This document shows positions 21,501-33,749 of a stretch of 64,000 nt of DNA, in pieces (the first letter of the stretch is position 1; each line of letters opens with the position of its first letter). A model generated the notes under the pieces. The model was not told the DNA's origin, ran no database searches, and saw only the letters and a program-made list of their open reading frames with translations. Position numbers and translations under genes: made by a program. Source of the stretch: Manis javanica (taxonomy: Eukaryota; Chordata; Mammalia; Pholidota; Manidae); assembly GCF_040802235.1 (NCBI RefSeq), contig NC_133156.1:116342173-116406172 (forward strand). Direction: 5' to 3'.

Positions 21501-23509
21501 TGAGAGTGTTAGAAAATACAATTGACTTGATATCACTATAAAATACAATCAAATCAATATCTAGGTGTGCCATATGGATGTGTTGCCTCTCAGCTCCAAA
21601 TTCACCATGTGTGCCCTCTCTGGGAAAATGGCTCAGTCACCCACAAACATTTTTCTTTTGCCAGTTGGCATGATGTTAAACATTGCCAGTGGAAGGGTGC
21701 TAGAAAGTCATTACAGAAGGGTTTGCTTCCTGTTCCGCAGGGTGCTCTCAGCAGGCTCCTGCAGAGCACAGGGCACTGGGTGGTAGAGGGTGGAGGGTGG
21801 GGAAGGGCACTCAGAGGCCAGCAGCTCTCCCCCTCCCTACACTGGCTCCTGGTCCTGAGCAGTTTTGCAGCCTAGTGCTTCTGGCAAGTCCCGACAACTT
21901 CCCTAATGCCCTAGAAGGTGAAGTTCCAGTAAATTCCAAAGGACATGGCATTGCAGTGATTTCTCTGCCATTCCGTGAGTTACAGCCAAGTGCTCTCCTA
22001 CAAAGTTTGGATCTCAGCCCTGTGGATGGTGGTTGCCCCTTCTATCTGCTGGTCCTATAGTCGTTTGCATTCTCTTTACTTCTGCACTAGTCAAATCCAT
22101 ATATAGCAATCATGTCATTTAGTTAATAGCTCTTAATATTAAAAATTTCCTGTTTAAGTTACTGTGCATGTTCTCTTTCCTGACTGGATCCAGACTGATA
22201 AAGGAGGGAAAAAAATAGCAAAATAGACAAATATTAAACTTTAAAAATTTTACTCTGAAAGTACACCTAGAACAATTTTTTTAATAAATCTGTAGAGCTT
22301 GAGGGAACAAATAAAAAGCAGTCCTCTTCTCCTGTTATGTTCTGAAAGAACTGTGGTTGAGATTTAACTATTGCCTTTATTACTGATAAAAGTCAAGGTA
22401 GAGGACATGGTCTAAGTGTGTGGTATCCGTGGGCTTCCTAATGCTGTGCCCCATGATCACAGACTTGCCTTTCCAGACAAAGGCAGCTGTGCACTAGGCC
22501 AGACCTCTTTCAGAAAGGCCAGGTTGATGCTGCAAGTTACGATCTGGCAGAGAGCAGCAGACAGCACCTACCCCCCCAACAGGGAGGGGGAACTCACACC
22601 TAGCATCTGCTCCCAAAGTCGCTAATTAGGTAAGTCACTCCTTCCTCCCAGGGTAAGTAGGTACAAAGGCCAGTAGGATTATACAGCCACGCCTTCCATA
22701 TGCCTCCCAGACCACCTCCAGGTCTGTGCCATCTTTGTTATTTTTCTGGGTTTCACAAGTGCCGATTTAAAAAAGACATAAGCACAACTAGATTATAACA
22801 CGTATCGGTTTAAACTCCACCTTCATAATCTCTGAGTATCAATATGGGGGATGAAATAACATCTACAGGTTATTTTTAACATAAAATTAGGTACAATAAA
22901 TTTAGCAAGGTACAACCATAGAAGGTTAGTCATTGTATCAGACACCAATTCTGGTTGGTTTAAATACAAAAAGGATTTTTTGAAACAATATTGGAATATC
23001 AGGCAAGGCCGAAAAACCTGAATGGGAAAATGGGCAGAAATGAAGGGAGGCTAGCCAGTCAGCACAGCAGCGGTAGCCATGCTAGTTGGGCAGGACCTGC
23101 TGTCCCTGCTGAACACAGTAAGGGCCATGGCTTGCATTGTTGATCCAGAACACGCTTTTGGACTTTGCCCCTGGAAAATGGATGGTGCAGCCCCAGCAGT
23201 CACTGTCAGAGAGAATTCTCCACTTGCCTTGCTTCTTTGCAACACTAGCTTCAGGTTCAAAGTTCCATGTGAATGTATCAGACAGACTGAATCTGGGACA
23301 TATACTTTCTCCCTGTTAGGTGACCTGGAAAATTGATTATCTACTGTTCTCATCTGATTGTGGGTGAACATCAAGAAACATTCATGGGGAATTCCCTAAA
23401 TGTAGGAAAGAGATCCATATGCTAAGAAGTCAAAAGAAAAATAAAAGATAAATGTGCACTATAGCTATTCTTGGCAGTAATACAAATAACCAAATTTACA
23501 TGGATTAAA
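18546..23509. other. intergenic with degraded repeats
   Basis: No gene is recognised. 19450-19990 is an ancient interspersed repeat; 43840-44030 in HMGCS1 intron 1 has similar phrases such as the tgcca...aggcaatggaaacatgag type. 20490-20900 looks like an old LTR, ending in ttgtgtttctctggcagacc and ctgactgatgcag. The rest is unassigned. Confidence 0.4.
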
Positions 23510-24360
23510 ATGGGTCATGCCTCACATGAAAAGATGTTCAACATCACTAATGATCAGGAAATTGCAAATTAAAACCACAGTGAGATATGATCTCTCACCA
23601 GTCAGAGTAGCTAATATCAACAAGACAAGAAATAACATGTGTTGGTGAGAATGTGGAGAAAAGGGTACCCTCCTACACTGTTGGTGGGGATGTAAACTGG
23701 TGCAGCCACTGTGGAAGGCAGGCAGTATGGTATTTTTAGTTTCTCAAAAAACTAGAAATAGAAATACCATAGGACCCAGCAATTCATTCTACTTCTGGGG
23801 ATTTACTTGAAGACAACAAAATCACTAATCCTAAAAGCTATATGCACCCCTATGTTTACTGCAACATTATTTACAATAGCCAAAATATGGAAGCAACCAA
23901 AATGTCCATTGATAGATGAATGGATAAAAAAGAGGTGGTACATATATACAATGGAATATTACTAGGCCATAAAAAGAATGAAATCTTGCCATTTGTGGCA
24001 ACATCGATGGACCTTGAGGTTATTATGCTAAATGAAAGAAGTCAGACAAATACCGTGTGATTTCACTTATATGTGAAATCTAAAAAAAAAAACAAATGAA
24101 CAAATAAAACAGAAATAGACTCATAAACATAGGGAACACACTGGTGGTTGCTGTGGGGCAGGGTCGGTGGGGGAATGAGTAAAATAGGTGAAGGGGAAAA
24201 AACTGGTGAGATTGTTTGATATCTTGATTTGGGTGATGGTTACGTGAGTGTATACACGTGTCAAAATTCATCAGATCGTATACTAAGATTTGTACATTTT
24301 ATTATATGTACTTAAAAATTATAAAAATAAATCTGTTTAATAACAAATAAAGAAAAAATA
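23510..24360 (+). mobile_element. L1 ORF2 end and 3' UTR
   Basis: It runs from aaaagatgttcaacatcact through aaattgcaaattaaaaccac, acactgttggtggggatgta, caaccaaaatgtccattgat and caatggaatattactaggcc to an A/T-rich tail. This is the standard 3' end of an L1, truncated and full of stops. Confidence 0.8.
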
Positions 24361-25229
24361 AGTCATGCCCAAACTCACAATTTTGTATTCTTTAGTGCCT
24401 TTATTATCACCAGAGAGATAAGATTCAAAGTTCAACTTTTAAAGAATTAAAGTCCACAGAACAAAAAGTCAATACAGCAATAGATGTTTTTCTTCATTCT
24501 AGCTAGGGGAATCAGGTAAGAAAATACCTAAACCAAGATATAACAAACTTCTCATATTCGGTGTATCATGCATTTTTACTACTTTTTAAACTGGAATGTG
24601 GGTACATTCAGTATGTGGGTACAGTGATTCAATGTCATTTATTCAGTTCAGAAACTGAGCCTGAAGCCCAGTTTCTCAATATTCAGAAATGACAACCAAA
24701 CACTCATATTTTTCCTTTCTGTCTTTTTCCTAAGTATTTGGCTTCAGTAACAATGTCCATAATTTGTTCTGGGCATATTGCCCCTTAATTATTTGCTACA
24801 ATTGGGACTCTCATTTTGAGAGTACATTTATACTGGAATAGAAACTATTCATATTTTAAAACAACTTTTGCATAGTAACATTTCATTTGCTAGTTTGGAA
24901 GCTGTAAGTTAGCACTCCCTGCACTTTTTCCACATAAAGGAAACACATTAATCCTGTACAGGACATACTTCATGCATCAAAGATATTTTTTTTAAAGTGT
25001 GTTTTTAAAACCCATCTTTAATATTGATATTTCATGTTCTTGATTATGTATTTTATTTATTTGCACTTTCCTAGGCAACCATATTTGAAACTGGCATTCT
25101 GAATGTTTCATAATGATCATCATAAACTTGGTTGATCTGACTGTCCTGAGCCTTTTACTAAAAATTACCTTCTGAGCCCACAAGGCAAAGTGCCAAATCC
25201 TTGAGCATGTTCAGTTCCTCAAAGAAATG
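24361..25229. other. intergenic, nothing recognised
   Basis: AT-rich sequence without a recognisable gene, RNA gene or named repeat. Confidence 0.4.
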
Positions 25230-26110
25230 AGCACTGTCTTGTGAGGCCTTTCTGGGGAAGCTTCTCATGCCCCCTGTCCAATGTCTACAACCCTACTCTA
25301 TGCCTGTACACAACTATGCTTACTGGGGAGTACATATAATAGTGGAAAGAGCATGAGTTTTGGGACAGAAGACCTGGATTTGGATCCCAACTTTGCCATA
25401 CTCTATGAGGCTTAATTCTTCACTTATAAATTGGGAATAATATTTACCTGTAGATTGGTGGGTCTGATAATGTACCTAAGATGCTTATTACAATGCCTAG
25501 AAACAGCAGAAGCTCACTAAATGGCAGCTAGTATCGAAACATTTCCAAGTGATAGCAGGTAACTTAGAATCACAGTGAGGGAAGAACACTCTCCACTGAA
25601 CTCAATCCTGTTGCCTAGATTGGAAGAGAGGAAAAACCCAGCACATGGGCTATCATTACTTTTAAAGTAAATTTCTTTCTTTCCATTAAAGTTATGGCTG
25701 TCACATGGCTGTGATTCTCTTTGCCTAAAATAAATGACCCATCATTCCCACCCCCACATCCAAGTCTGGCTAACTCCTGTTCTTTCAAACTCAGCTCAGG
25801 CGTACGTACTTGTTTTATGTCTCATCTTCAAACAGGAGCAGTTTTTTTCTGTCTTGGAACCTTCTGACTTGCTGTTTTGCAACAGCCAGGGCTTCAGAAA
25901 GCTGGCTTTTCTCATCACTAACTTCTCAGCTCAACTGTCACAAGAAATGAATATTTTCCTAACCAACTCATGTATTATCCTCCTCCTCCCAACCAATCAT
26001 ATTCTATCTTATTATCCCGCTTTCTTAATAATATTCAATCTGGAAGCATTTCAATTTATTTATGAACTTACATATTTGCTAATATATTCCTCTGGCTCCT
26101 CTCCATCTTT
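25230..26110 (+). repeat. MIR+L2 block, copy 1 of a local duplication
   Basis: A MIR-like core lies at about 25340-25530 (gacagaagacctggatttgg, ttcttcacttataaattggg). An L2-like segment follows at about 25735-26110. The linking sequence (aatcacagtgagggaagaac, ccactgaactcaatcct) recurs near 29720-29757 in the same order, so the whole block resembles 29310-30200. Confidence 0.5.
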
Positions 26111-26259
26111 AATACAGTGATTCATAATAAGAAATATATTTTTTGGTTTTTGTCCCACGGCTGAATTCCTCAAATGCTTGGAACTTCCTGTGTGATAAGA
26201 ACGATAAAGGTGTCTTTTGTTTGTTTTACAAACCCCTTTCAACCACACCTGAGTTTCTG

Positions 26260-26930
26260 TTAGGTGACTTTTGGAAAGCATCTAAGGATTGGGGGCCGGT
26301 TGTCAGGGAACCAACCTTGTGATTATAGGTGTTTAGGATTTTCAGTACCCCCACCGCTGGGGGGGAGGGGAGAGGGACTGGAGGTTAACTTCAATCAACC
26401 ATGTCTAAGAAATGAAGCCTCCATAAAGACCCAAAAGGACAGGCTTTGAAGAGCTTCTGGACTGTTGAACAATGCTGGGAGGGTGGCACACTTCAAACTC
26501 CATGGGGACAGAAGCTCCCATATTTGGGACCTTCACTCTGTGCATCTCTCCATCTGGCTATTGGTTCATATCCTTTAATATACTTTGTAATAAACCAGTA
26601 ATCTAGTAAGCAAACTGGTTTTCTGAGTTGTGTGAACCACTCTAGAAATTAACTGACTCAAGGAGGAGACTGTGTAATCTCTGACTTAGAGCTGGGAGGT
26701 CAAAAGCACAGGGAACAACCTTAACTTATGATTGGCATCTGAAGTGGGTTGGGGGTGGCAGTCCTGGGGGACTGACCCTTAACCTGTGAAATCTGATGCT
26801 ATCTCCTCATAGTGTCAGAATCGACACTATGCAGCACACCAGCTTCCACGAAACAATTGCTTGGTGCATGCCAGCCACGACTGGTGTCAGCACTGAAGTG
26901 TGCTGCAGAGCAGAGTTGACATGCAGAGGT
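26260..26930 (+). repeat. ancient solo LTR, same family as 2441-3295
   Basis: It shares the ordered blocks gaagcctccataaagaccc, a TAATAAACCAGTAATCTAGT polyadenylation region, ttctgagttgtgtgaaccac, a tgattggcatctgaagtggg block and gaaatctgatgctatctcc. No internal viral sequence is adjacent. Confidence 0.55.
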
Positions 26931-29309
26931 GTGCTTTTTCCTTAGCCCGGTCCACAGGAGGGTGAACTCTGCGGCAGCAAGGCCTCTGTCTTGTTTCCAC
27001 TGCTAACCTTGTAGAATGGGCATTTTGTGGAAGGAGCTTTCTGAGCTAAATGTCAACACTGAAGCAATTGTTCTTGAAAGGTGAAGAGCAGAATAATAGT
27101 AAAGTGTATCAACTGACCTCTTGGGTCCAATTATCCTTGAAACAAAACCAACCTTCTGACTTTCTTATTATGTGAACTAATTGATTAAGCAAGTTTCTGT
27201 TGGTTTCTGTTCTTCCCCACTGAAAGAGTATTGACTAATACACCAGAAAGTAGACTCTCCATATCAAATTAGCCAGCAGCCAATTAGGGGTTAAAGGCAG
27301 TGTACTGCCATACAACCCCAAACCTACCAGGAAGTGTCTGTGATTACTGCATGCGGCCCCCACGAGCCCATACCCACACATGGGAATGGGTTGCTCAAGT
27401 GGAACAGCTTCCAACTGGGGACTCGTCCAGATGGCAGATAAAGTTCCTGCCTATCCTATAGCCCTTTGCTCCACCTTTCTTGTGCACAGAATCCAGAATT
27501 TTTTTAGGGAAGGCTGAAGCTACTTGTGATAATTCTATTACCCCATAATGATTACTTTAAGAATGTGCATGTGATGTAATTCTGCCCAGTGAGATACGAG
27601 AGGAAGTCCATAGGGAATTCTAGAAATGTCTTCATTCTTCCAATGGGATTTAGGGAAGTGTACCTTTTTCCCCCTCTTCCAGCCTTTGGCTATTATTATG
27701 CTTAGATCTGTTATAAACTTATTGTGATGTAAGGAAATAAACCTGAAGACAAAAGCCAAACAAAACTATGAGGGTGGTGGAGCCTAGCAAGGTTTTACAT
27801 GCAGCAGCCATGCAGCTCTGGCGCCTCCTGTTCCCAGAGCGCCTTTGCATGCAGCCATGGGAAGTGCTGAGGTTCTCTTCCATAACTCTCTTAGTGTCGT
27901 GGTAGACCAGGGCAGGGGATTCCCTCATCTTCCCAGGCCCCGGAAGACTGAAATGTGACCATTCCAATAGGTTTTCTTTCAAAAATCTACAGACTAAAAA
28001 CAGGTATGAAGCTTTATGTGGACACGTGTTCTTCCCTTCCTCCCGGGGGATGTTTGTAAAGCTCTTTCAAGAATTCTCTCTCGAAGCCCCCCAGTGCTTC
28101 TAAGGCAGCAGTAGGAAAAGGCCCATAGGCCCTGCAGCTTAGCAGTCAGTCAGTTGGGGACAGAAATATCAGCCTCCCCTTTTTGTCAACAACCACCCTC
28201 CACACACACACACCTTGATTTAGCCGGAGCGAACAGAGGAAGAGCCACCCTTCCTCTCTTTCCCTAGAACATAGCTCTATACCCAGGCTGCTGTCTCCTG
28301 ACCTCCCCCTCTTCCCACCCTCACCATCCCACCTTCTTTTAGGTTAGGGAGGTGCAGCAGGTGAGGGTTGATTGTAGAAAAGCTTTTTTTTCAGCAATTC
28401 AAAAGTCCTTTGAAGGAAGGTGCCTGGCCCCAGTATTGCTCTGTTTAGAGGATAAGGTCTTTAGTGCCTCATTAGTTCTCAGCTTCAGCCCTCAATGTTC
28501 AGGTCTGCCTGCATGCTCTAAATCTAGGGTGACTCTCTGATAACCACATTACATAATACAAGCTGTCTGTGGGCTAGAGGAGGTCTTTATACCTTTCCTA
28601 TGCACACCTCTGTGAGGGTAAATGAGGGCAGTAAGTGCCTTCAGTACGGAGAGTCTACTATGAGGTAGCCCCTAAGGACCTGGAGATGAGATTATCTGCG
28701 GTGGAGCAAGCTTAAGAAGTTGACACATACTGGAGCAGAGATCATAAAAGTCACTTTAAGGAAACCGAACATCACCCAGGCAGTTAAGACTAAACTTTAA
28801 CCTGATTGATTGTACTGACTTGTTTAGAGAATAGACAGTTGGAAGTGGAAATGGTCAGTCATACATTTATCAAAAGGAGAGTCATAGATAGAAATGCAAG
28901 CAGCGTTCAATTAAGGATGGACTTCAAGTTTCTAGAATTATTAGCAAAACCAGTCTTAAAGTGGCATGGGTGAAGGTCATTGGTAGATTGATGGCCTTGG
29001 CATATCTCCTCTCCTATTGGGAAGACAATCTTATTGAAAAATGGGATGCATCACATTCTCTTTACCCAATAGCTTAAAGAAGTTGTGCTTCTAACTTTCT
29101 TCCCAATGCCATGTTTACAAATGTGAGGATGACTTCACTTCCTGTGTAGGTTAACCTAGAGGGTTAGTCATATAGACTTTGAGGGTTGTGGTCCCTTTGT
29201 ATGATAAATAGTAAATGCTTTCTGATTTTATGTACTGTAAACTTGGTTAATGTAGTCCTCAGAGATGGACTTGTTTTTAGCAGGCTGATAAAAGAAGTGA
29301 GCCAAGCAC
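26931..29309. other. intergenic, nothing firmly recognised
   Basis: No gene is recognised. 27540-27960 may be part of an old repeat, with a polyadenylation-like aggaaataaacctg at 27732-27745. A short CA run lies at 28201-28213. Confidence 0.35.
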
Positions 29310-30400
29310 CAAACTGTTCTCTGGTAAGATTCCCCAGGGTAGTGAGGGCTGTCCTCTGAGGCCTCTCAGGAGGAGTTACCCACCGTTCCTTTATTCCACA
29401 TCTACCATCCCCCTCTCCCAGTCTACCCTACTTTGAGTACAACTGTGCTTTTGTATATAGAATAGGAAGATGAGTTTTGATGTCTGAAGACCTGGGTTTG
29501 AATCCAGGTCTTTGTTACTTGGTTACTTTATAATTAAGTAACTTGGAACATGTTACCTCACCTCTCTGTGCCTCAGTTTTTTTATTTGTAAATTGGGGTT
29601 TACCCAGTGGTAAACTGGAGGTACAGTGTATTTAAGACACTTAAAAATTTTGGAAAATAGTAGATACTCAGTAAATTCTCATTACAAATGTTGACAAGAG
29701 AGTAGTAGATTATTCTCAGGATCACAGTGTGGGAAGGACATTCCACTGAACTCAGTCCTTTTCCTCCCAATGGTACAGGGGAAACATTGTACCCTGCTCC
29801 ATTACCACTTCTTTTACAAGAGTATTTTCACTGTTTCTTACCACTACCTTACTTTAGCACTTTAGCAACTGGGAAGTTGCAGTTCCCACTTAATACAACG
29901 GATAGATCCCTTTCCCTGAAGTGACTCCCCACTACCTACTCTTCTTCCTGCCCTCTGGTCCACAGCCCAGATAATTCCTGTTAGTCCTTCAAAACTCAGC
30001 TCAGACACGTGAGCCTTTTGTTTCCTGTTCTTCAAACAAGCAAGCCTTTGCCCCTGCAGGCCCCTCTCCTTGAGTCTGCCCACAGAGCTTCATAGACTGG
30101 CTCCTTGTCATCCATCACGTGTCACTTTCAGGGAGATCGTTCCTAACTACCCCATGTGCATATCCACTTCACAATCATTTTCTGTCTTGTTACTCTACAT
30201 TATTTCCTTCATAGTTTTTGTAACTGCATGGAGACACCTCAACTTATTTTTCTTGGTATTAGTTTTCCTCCACTAAGCTTGACTGGATCAGAAATTGTGT
30301 CTGTCTTACCATACAGGACACCTGATTTTAGAACAGTGCCTGGCACACAGTAGGACTCAATAAAGATTTCTGAATGTGATAAATGAATGAATAACACCTG
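29310..30400 (+). repeat. MIR+L2 block, copy 2 of a local duplication
   Basis: A MIR-like core spans about 29450-29690 (gtctgaagacctgggtttga, tctctgtgcctcag). The L2 3' end spans about 29940-30390 (acagtgcctggcacacagta, ggactcaataaagatttctg, gaatgaat). Intervening sequence at 29720-29757 matches copy 1. Confidence 0.55.
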
Positions 30401-30524
30401 CTCTGGAAACCCTTCCTTCAGCAAGATGGATTAGATACTGCTTGGAACTTCCATTGTCCTTTAGCCATGCTTCTTTGTGTAGCGCTTGAACTATATTGTA
30501 ATTGTAATTGTTAATTGTGCTATT

Positions 30525-30731
30525 TTTTAATTAAAATATCATTGATATACAATCTTATGTTGGTTTCAAATATACAACACAGTGGATCAACAGTTACTCA
30601 TATTATTAAATCCTCACTTCCTCTAATGTGGACACTATCTATCAATGTAGTAATGTTACAGAATCATGAAATGTATTCTCCATGCTGTACTCCAGTCTGT
30701 GACCAATTTATATTTTGATTGTGAATTATTG
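30525..30731 (-). mobile_element. L1 3' end, left half
   Basis: The complement of an L1 3' region: aaaatatcattgatatacaa, ttggtttcaaatatacaaca, ctatcaatgtagtaatgtta. The same block appears at 44600-44770. The L1 continues at 31486 beyond an inserted LTR. Confidence 0.65.
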
Positions 30732-31485
30732 ATGCTGGGGTTCTTGTTTGTGGAGTCGGAGAATGAATTTAGTAAACAGTCAAGGTAGGAGAGCCAGGGA
30801 GACTTTTATTGAGAGATACAGTGAGAGGACAGACAGAGCTCCTGGCTTGAGCCAGGAGGGGACATGAGAGCGGGTAGCCGTTGTCTAGGGGATTTATAGG
30901 CGGTTGAGAGACAAAGAGCTAGGGATGCAGATCCACCAAATGGTCTTTAAATCTTTATTTTTAAAGAGACACTAAGTTTCTTATCAGTTTTCTGGATTAT
31001 TTGGCAGAGTTAACATAAGAAATTTACTGCTTTGATCCTTTCTCAGAATAGCAGCTTCTTGGTTTGGGAGCATATCAATCAAGGCTGCTTGTCTTGCTTT
31101 CAAGGGGAGCTGAGTTATTGACTTGATTAGGGCTGGAGGAGGAAAAGCAGCATCTGGGTAAAGTTAAAGATGAATTGGGCTTTTTATCAGGCTAAAGTAA
31201 ATTTTACAATAGCCTCATTTAATTGGCACAAACAATACATGGGCTATGCTGAGGTATTTTCTTATCTGGGGGATGTTCAAACATTCTACGCTAGGTTATT
31301 CCTGGCTTTTTAGTTTTAACTAATCTTCACTGAAGAATGAATGCTTATATTCTTAGTTTAATATTTTACTTAAGAGAATTAATGTGAGTCTGTCTTTGTT
31401 TAATTGTTTAATATGGAGCTTTGGTAGGGGTCTTTTTTCCAGAGGCCCTCACCCTGCTCTGACTACACCCATGGTCCCTGTCTCA
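30732..31485 (-). mobile_element. solo LTR inserted into an L1
   Basis: On the - strand it runs from TGAGACAGGG to CCCCAGCA, with an AATAAAAG polyadenylation block (+ strand ttttattgagag, 30806-30817). The flanks carry ttattg at 30726-30731 and 31486-31491; one extra base follows the left copy. L1 sequence lies on both sides. No internal viral genes remain. The ERV family is not named. Confidence 0.6.
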
Positions 31486-32010
31486 TTATTGTGCCACTTT
31501 ATCCCCTTCCTCCTGATACCTCAACCTCCTCAGCCCCTCCTCCTTGGTAAGCACTAGTCCTTTCTCAGGGTTCACTATCTATCAGTGTAGTGAATCTACT
31601 GCTATTTTGTTCCTTCTGTTTTGCTTTGTTTCTATATTCCACAAATAAGTGTAATCATTCGGTATTTTTCTTTCTCCACCTTGTTTATTTCACTGAGCGT
31701 AATACCACCTAGATCCATCCATGTTGTTGCAAATAGGTTTCTTTTCTTTTTATGAATGAATAGTATTCCAGTGTGAATATGTACCACATCTTCTTTATGC
31801 ATTCATCCATTGGTGGACACTTCAGTTGCTTCCATATCTTGACTATTGCAAATAGTGCTGTGATAAACATAGGGGTGTATATATCTTTTTGAATCAGGGA
31901 CTTTGGTTTTTTCAGGTAAATTCCTAGGAGTGGGATTACTGGGTCAAATAGTAATTCTATTTTTAGTTTTTTGAGAAACCTCCATATTGCTTTCAACAAC
32001 AGTTGCACCA
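31486..32010 (-). mobile_element. L1 3' end and ORF2 end, right half
   Basis: The complement of L1: cttgtttatttcactgagcg, gatccatccatgttgttgca, ccattggtggacacttcag, cctaggagtgggattactgg. On the - strand it translates to pieces of the ORF2 C terminus (around 31709-32071) with breaks. Confidence 0.75.
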
Positions 32011-33129
32011 TTAACTGTCCTATTTTTAAAATACCTTTCATGCCTCCTCTGAGATGGAAAGAAAAGGGCAAGAGCTAAAGCACTGGGGGTGGGGGATAGT
32101 GTTGGAAACAATACTGTATTGTTGGAAGCAGTTAAGTCAACAGGGTATCCAATCAAGTACCCATTAAGAACTCTTGTCTGCTAGAGGCGGGGAGAGCCTG
32201 TCTGGAGAACTATCTCCCTGGGAACCACCTACTACTTTGGAGTATAGCAGTAGGGTAGAATTAGTGTCATTGTGTCCTCAGGGAGGGAAAATGCCCTGAG
32301 CATCCCTTAGCTCCTAAGTTGTGTGGAAAGGTTCCAGAAGTTCCTTATGTCACGCAGAGGAAAGAAGATAGCTGAAACTATGGTTGGTAGTGCAAAAGGG
32401 GCTGAGTGAGCCTGTAGCTAAGGGCTGCTATAGAGCTGCAGAGAGCAGACTACCAGGTAGGGCCCCAAATGGAAGTAGTGGTGAGCTTTCGGGTTCTGAA
32501 GTGCAGAACGCACCATGGCCACGTCCTAGTCAGCCAAGGGAGGTCAGTACAAGAACCCACAGTGGGGCTGAGCCCCCTCCTCTGATGTAACACAGCCCAC
32601 TAAGCTCCTCTGGGTGCCATCTCATGAAGTAAAAGGAGAAATAGCCTTGATAGGGAATTAAAGTTTGAACTGGCAAAATATTTAGGCAAAATAGAGTGGC
32701 TTAAACCTGAAGAGATAAAGATACTTTTACTTGGCAAATCTGAAGCTTCCTCCCACCCCACCATCTCCTACTCTATCTAGTGAGATAGAGGCTGGAAACC
32801 CAGCCCTTTGCTGTGTTTATTTTTCTCTCCTTCACTCTTTAGACTATGAACTCTTGAGTGACAGTCTTTCAATTGTTACTTCTATATTATTGTTACAACA
32901 TGTTGGTAATACAAAAATTATTAATGACATATTTCCTTTTTGCACTAAGTCTTTAAAATCTGGGGTGTATTTTACATTTATATCACATCTCACTTTGGAC
33001 TAGCTGCCTTTCAAGCACTCAGGAACCACTTGTAGCTAGTGCTTACCTTTTTGGACTGTGCGATTACAAGTCCGATCGCATGCTCAAGTGGGCGAGTTGC
33101 AATGGGAAAGCACTCAAGAAATCAATGGA
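32011..33129. other. intergenic, nothing recognised
   Basis: No gene or named repeat is recognised. Confidence 0.35.
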
Positions 33130-33540
33130 AAGACCCAGAGATGGGACAGTGTGGAGACATGAAGGTTTATTGAAATTACATACAGGGAGCCCAGCAAGGG
33201 CTTGCTGGACACAGCCACTGTCATGGACAGGGAGGGAACTGCGTATAGGGGGTGAGGTACTATGTGTGTGCCAGGTGCAAAGGGACAAATGCTATGCGCT
33301 ATTCTAGGAGGGATCATTCTTGTGCCACTAGTGCCCCAAGGAACAAAAGCTGGGGCAGAGGGGTCTGCCTCCCAATAATATGTTTCCAGAGACAAGGCCA
33401 GCCTAGGTTTGGCCAGCCTCAGACCATCAACATACCCTATACCTATGTGCGCACATGATTATTCTGGGACAAAAGGTTCTACGCAGCAGCACTTCTCCCT
33501 GCAGACAGCATGGGTGTAGCACAATCCCTGCCAAAGAGCC
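33130..33540 (-). repeat. LTR-like sequence next to the minus-strand pol relic
   Basis: The + strand ggtttattgaaat (33163-33175) is an AATAAA signal on the - strand. The block lies just downstream (in - sense) of the pol relic at 33750-35120, the position of a 3' LTR. Assignment is by position only. Confidence 0.3.
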
Positions 33541-33749
33541 AATAAAAATTAAATGTTTGTTTTATGGATGAATTTATAATACTGTTATCATTATATCTTC
33601 CTGCCTCTTAAACTTCCATTCCTTTCAAAGTAGTCAGAACATTATATTTAACTTTTGATATATAGCATCTATAGTGCTTGATCAATACAACTTGGCATTT
33701 GCAAATCTGGAGTGCAGCCAGGGGTCGCATCCAGGACACAAGGACTGTA

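Noticed and set aside
29862-30353. Open frames within the second MIR+L2 block
   Set aside because: They fall in L2 3' sequence with no conserved protein.
31709-32156. A 120-residue - strand frame with LINE-like protein
   Set aside because: It is the end of a truncated L1 ORF2, already covered by the L1 annotation.
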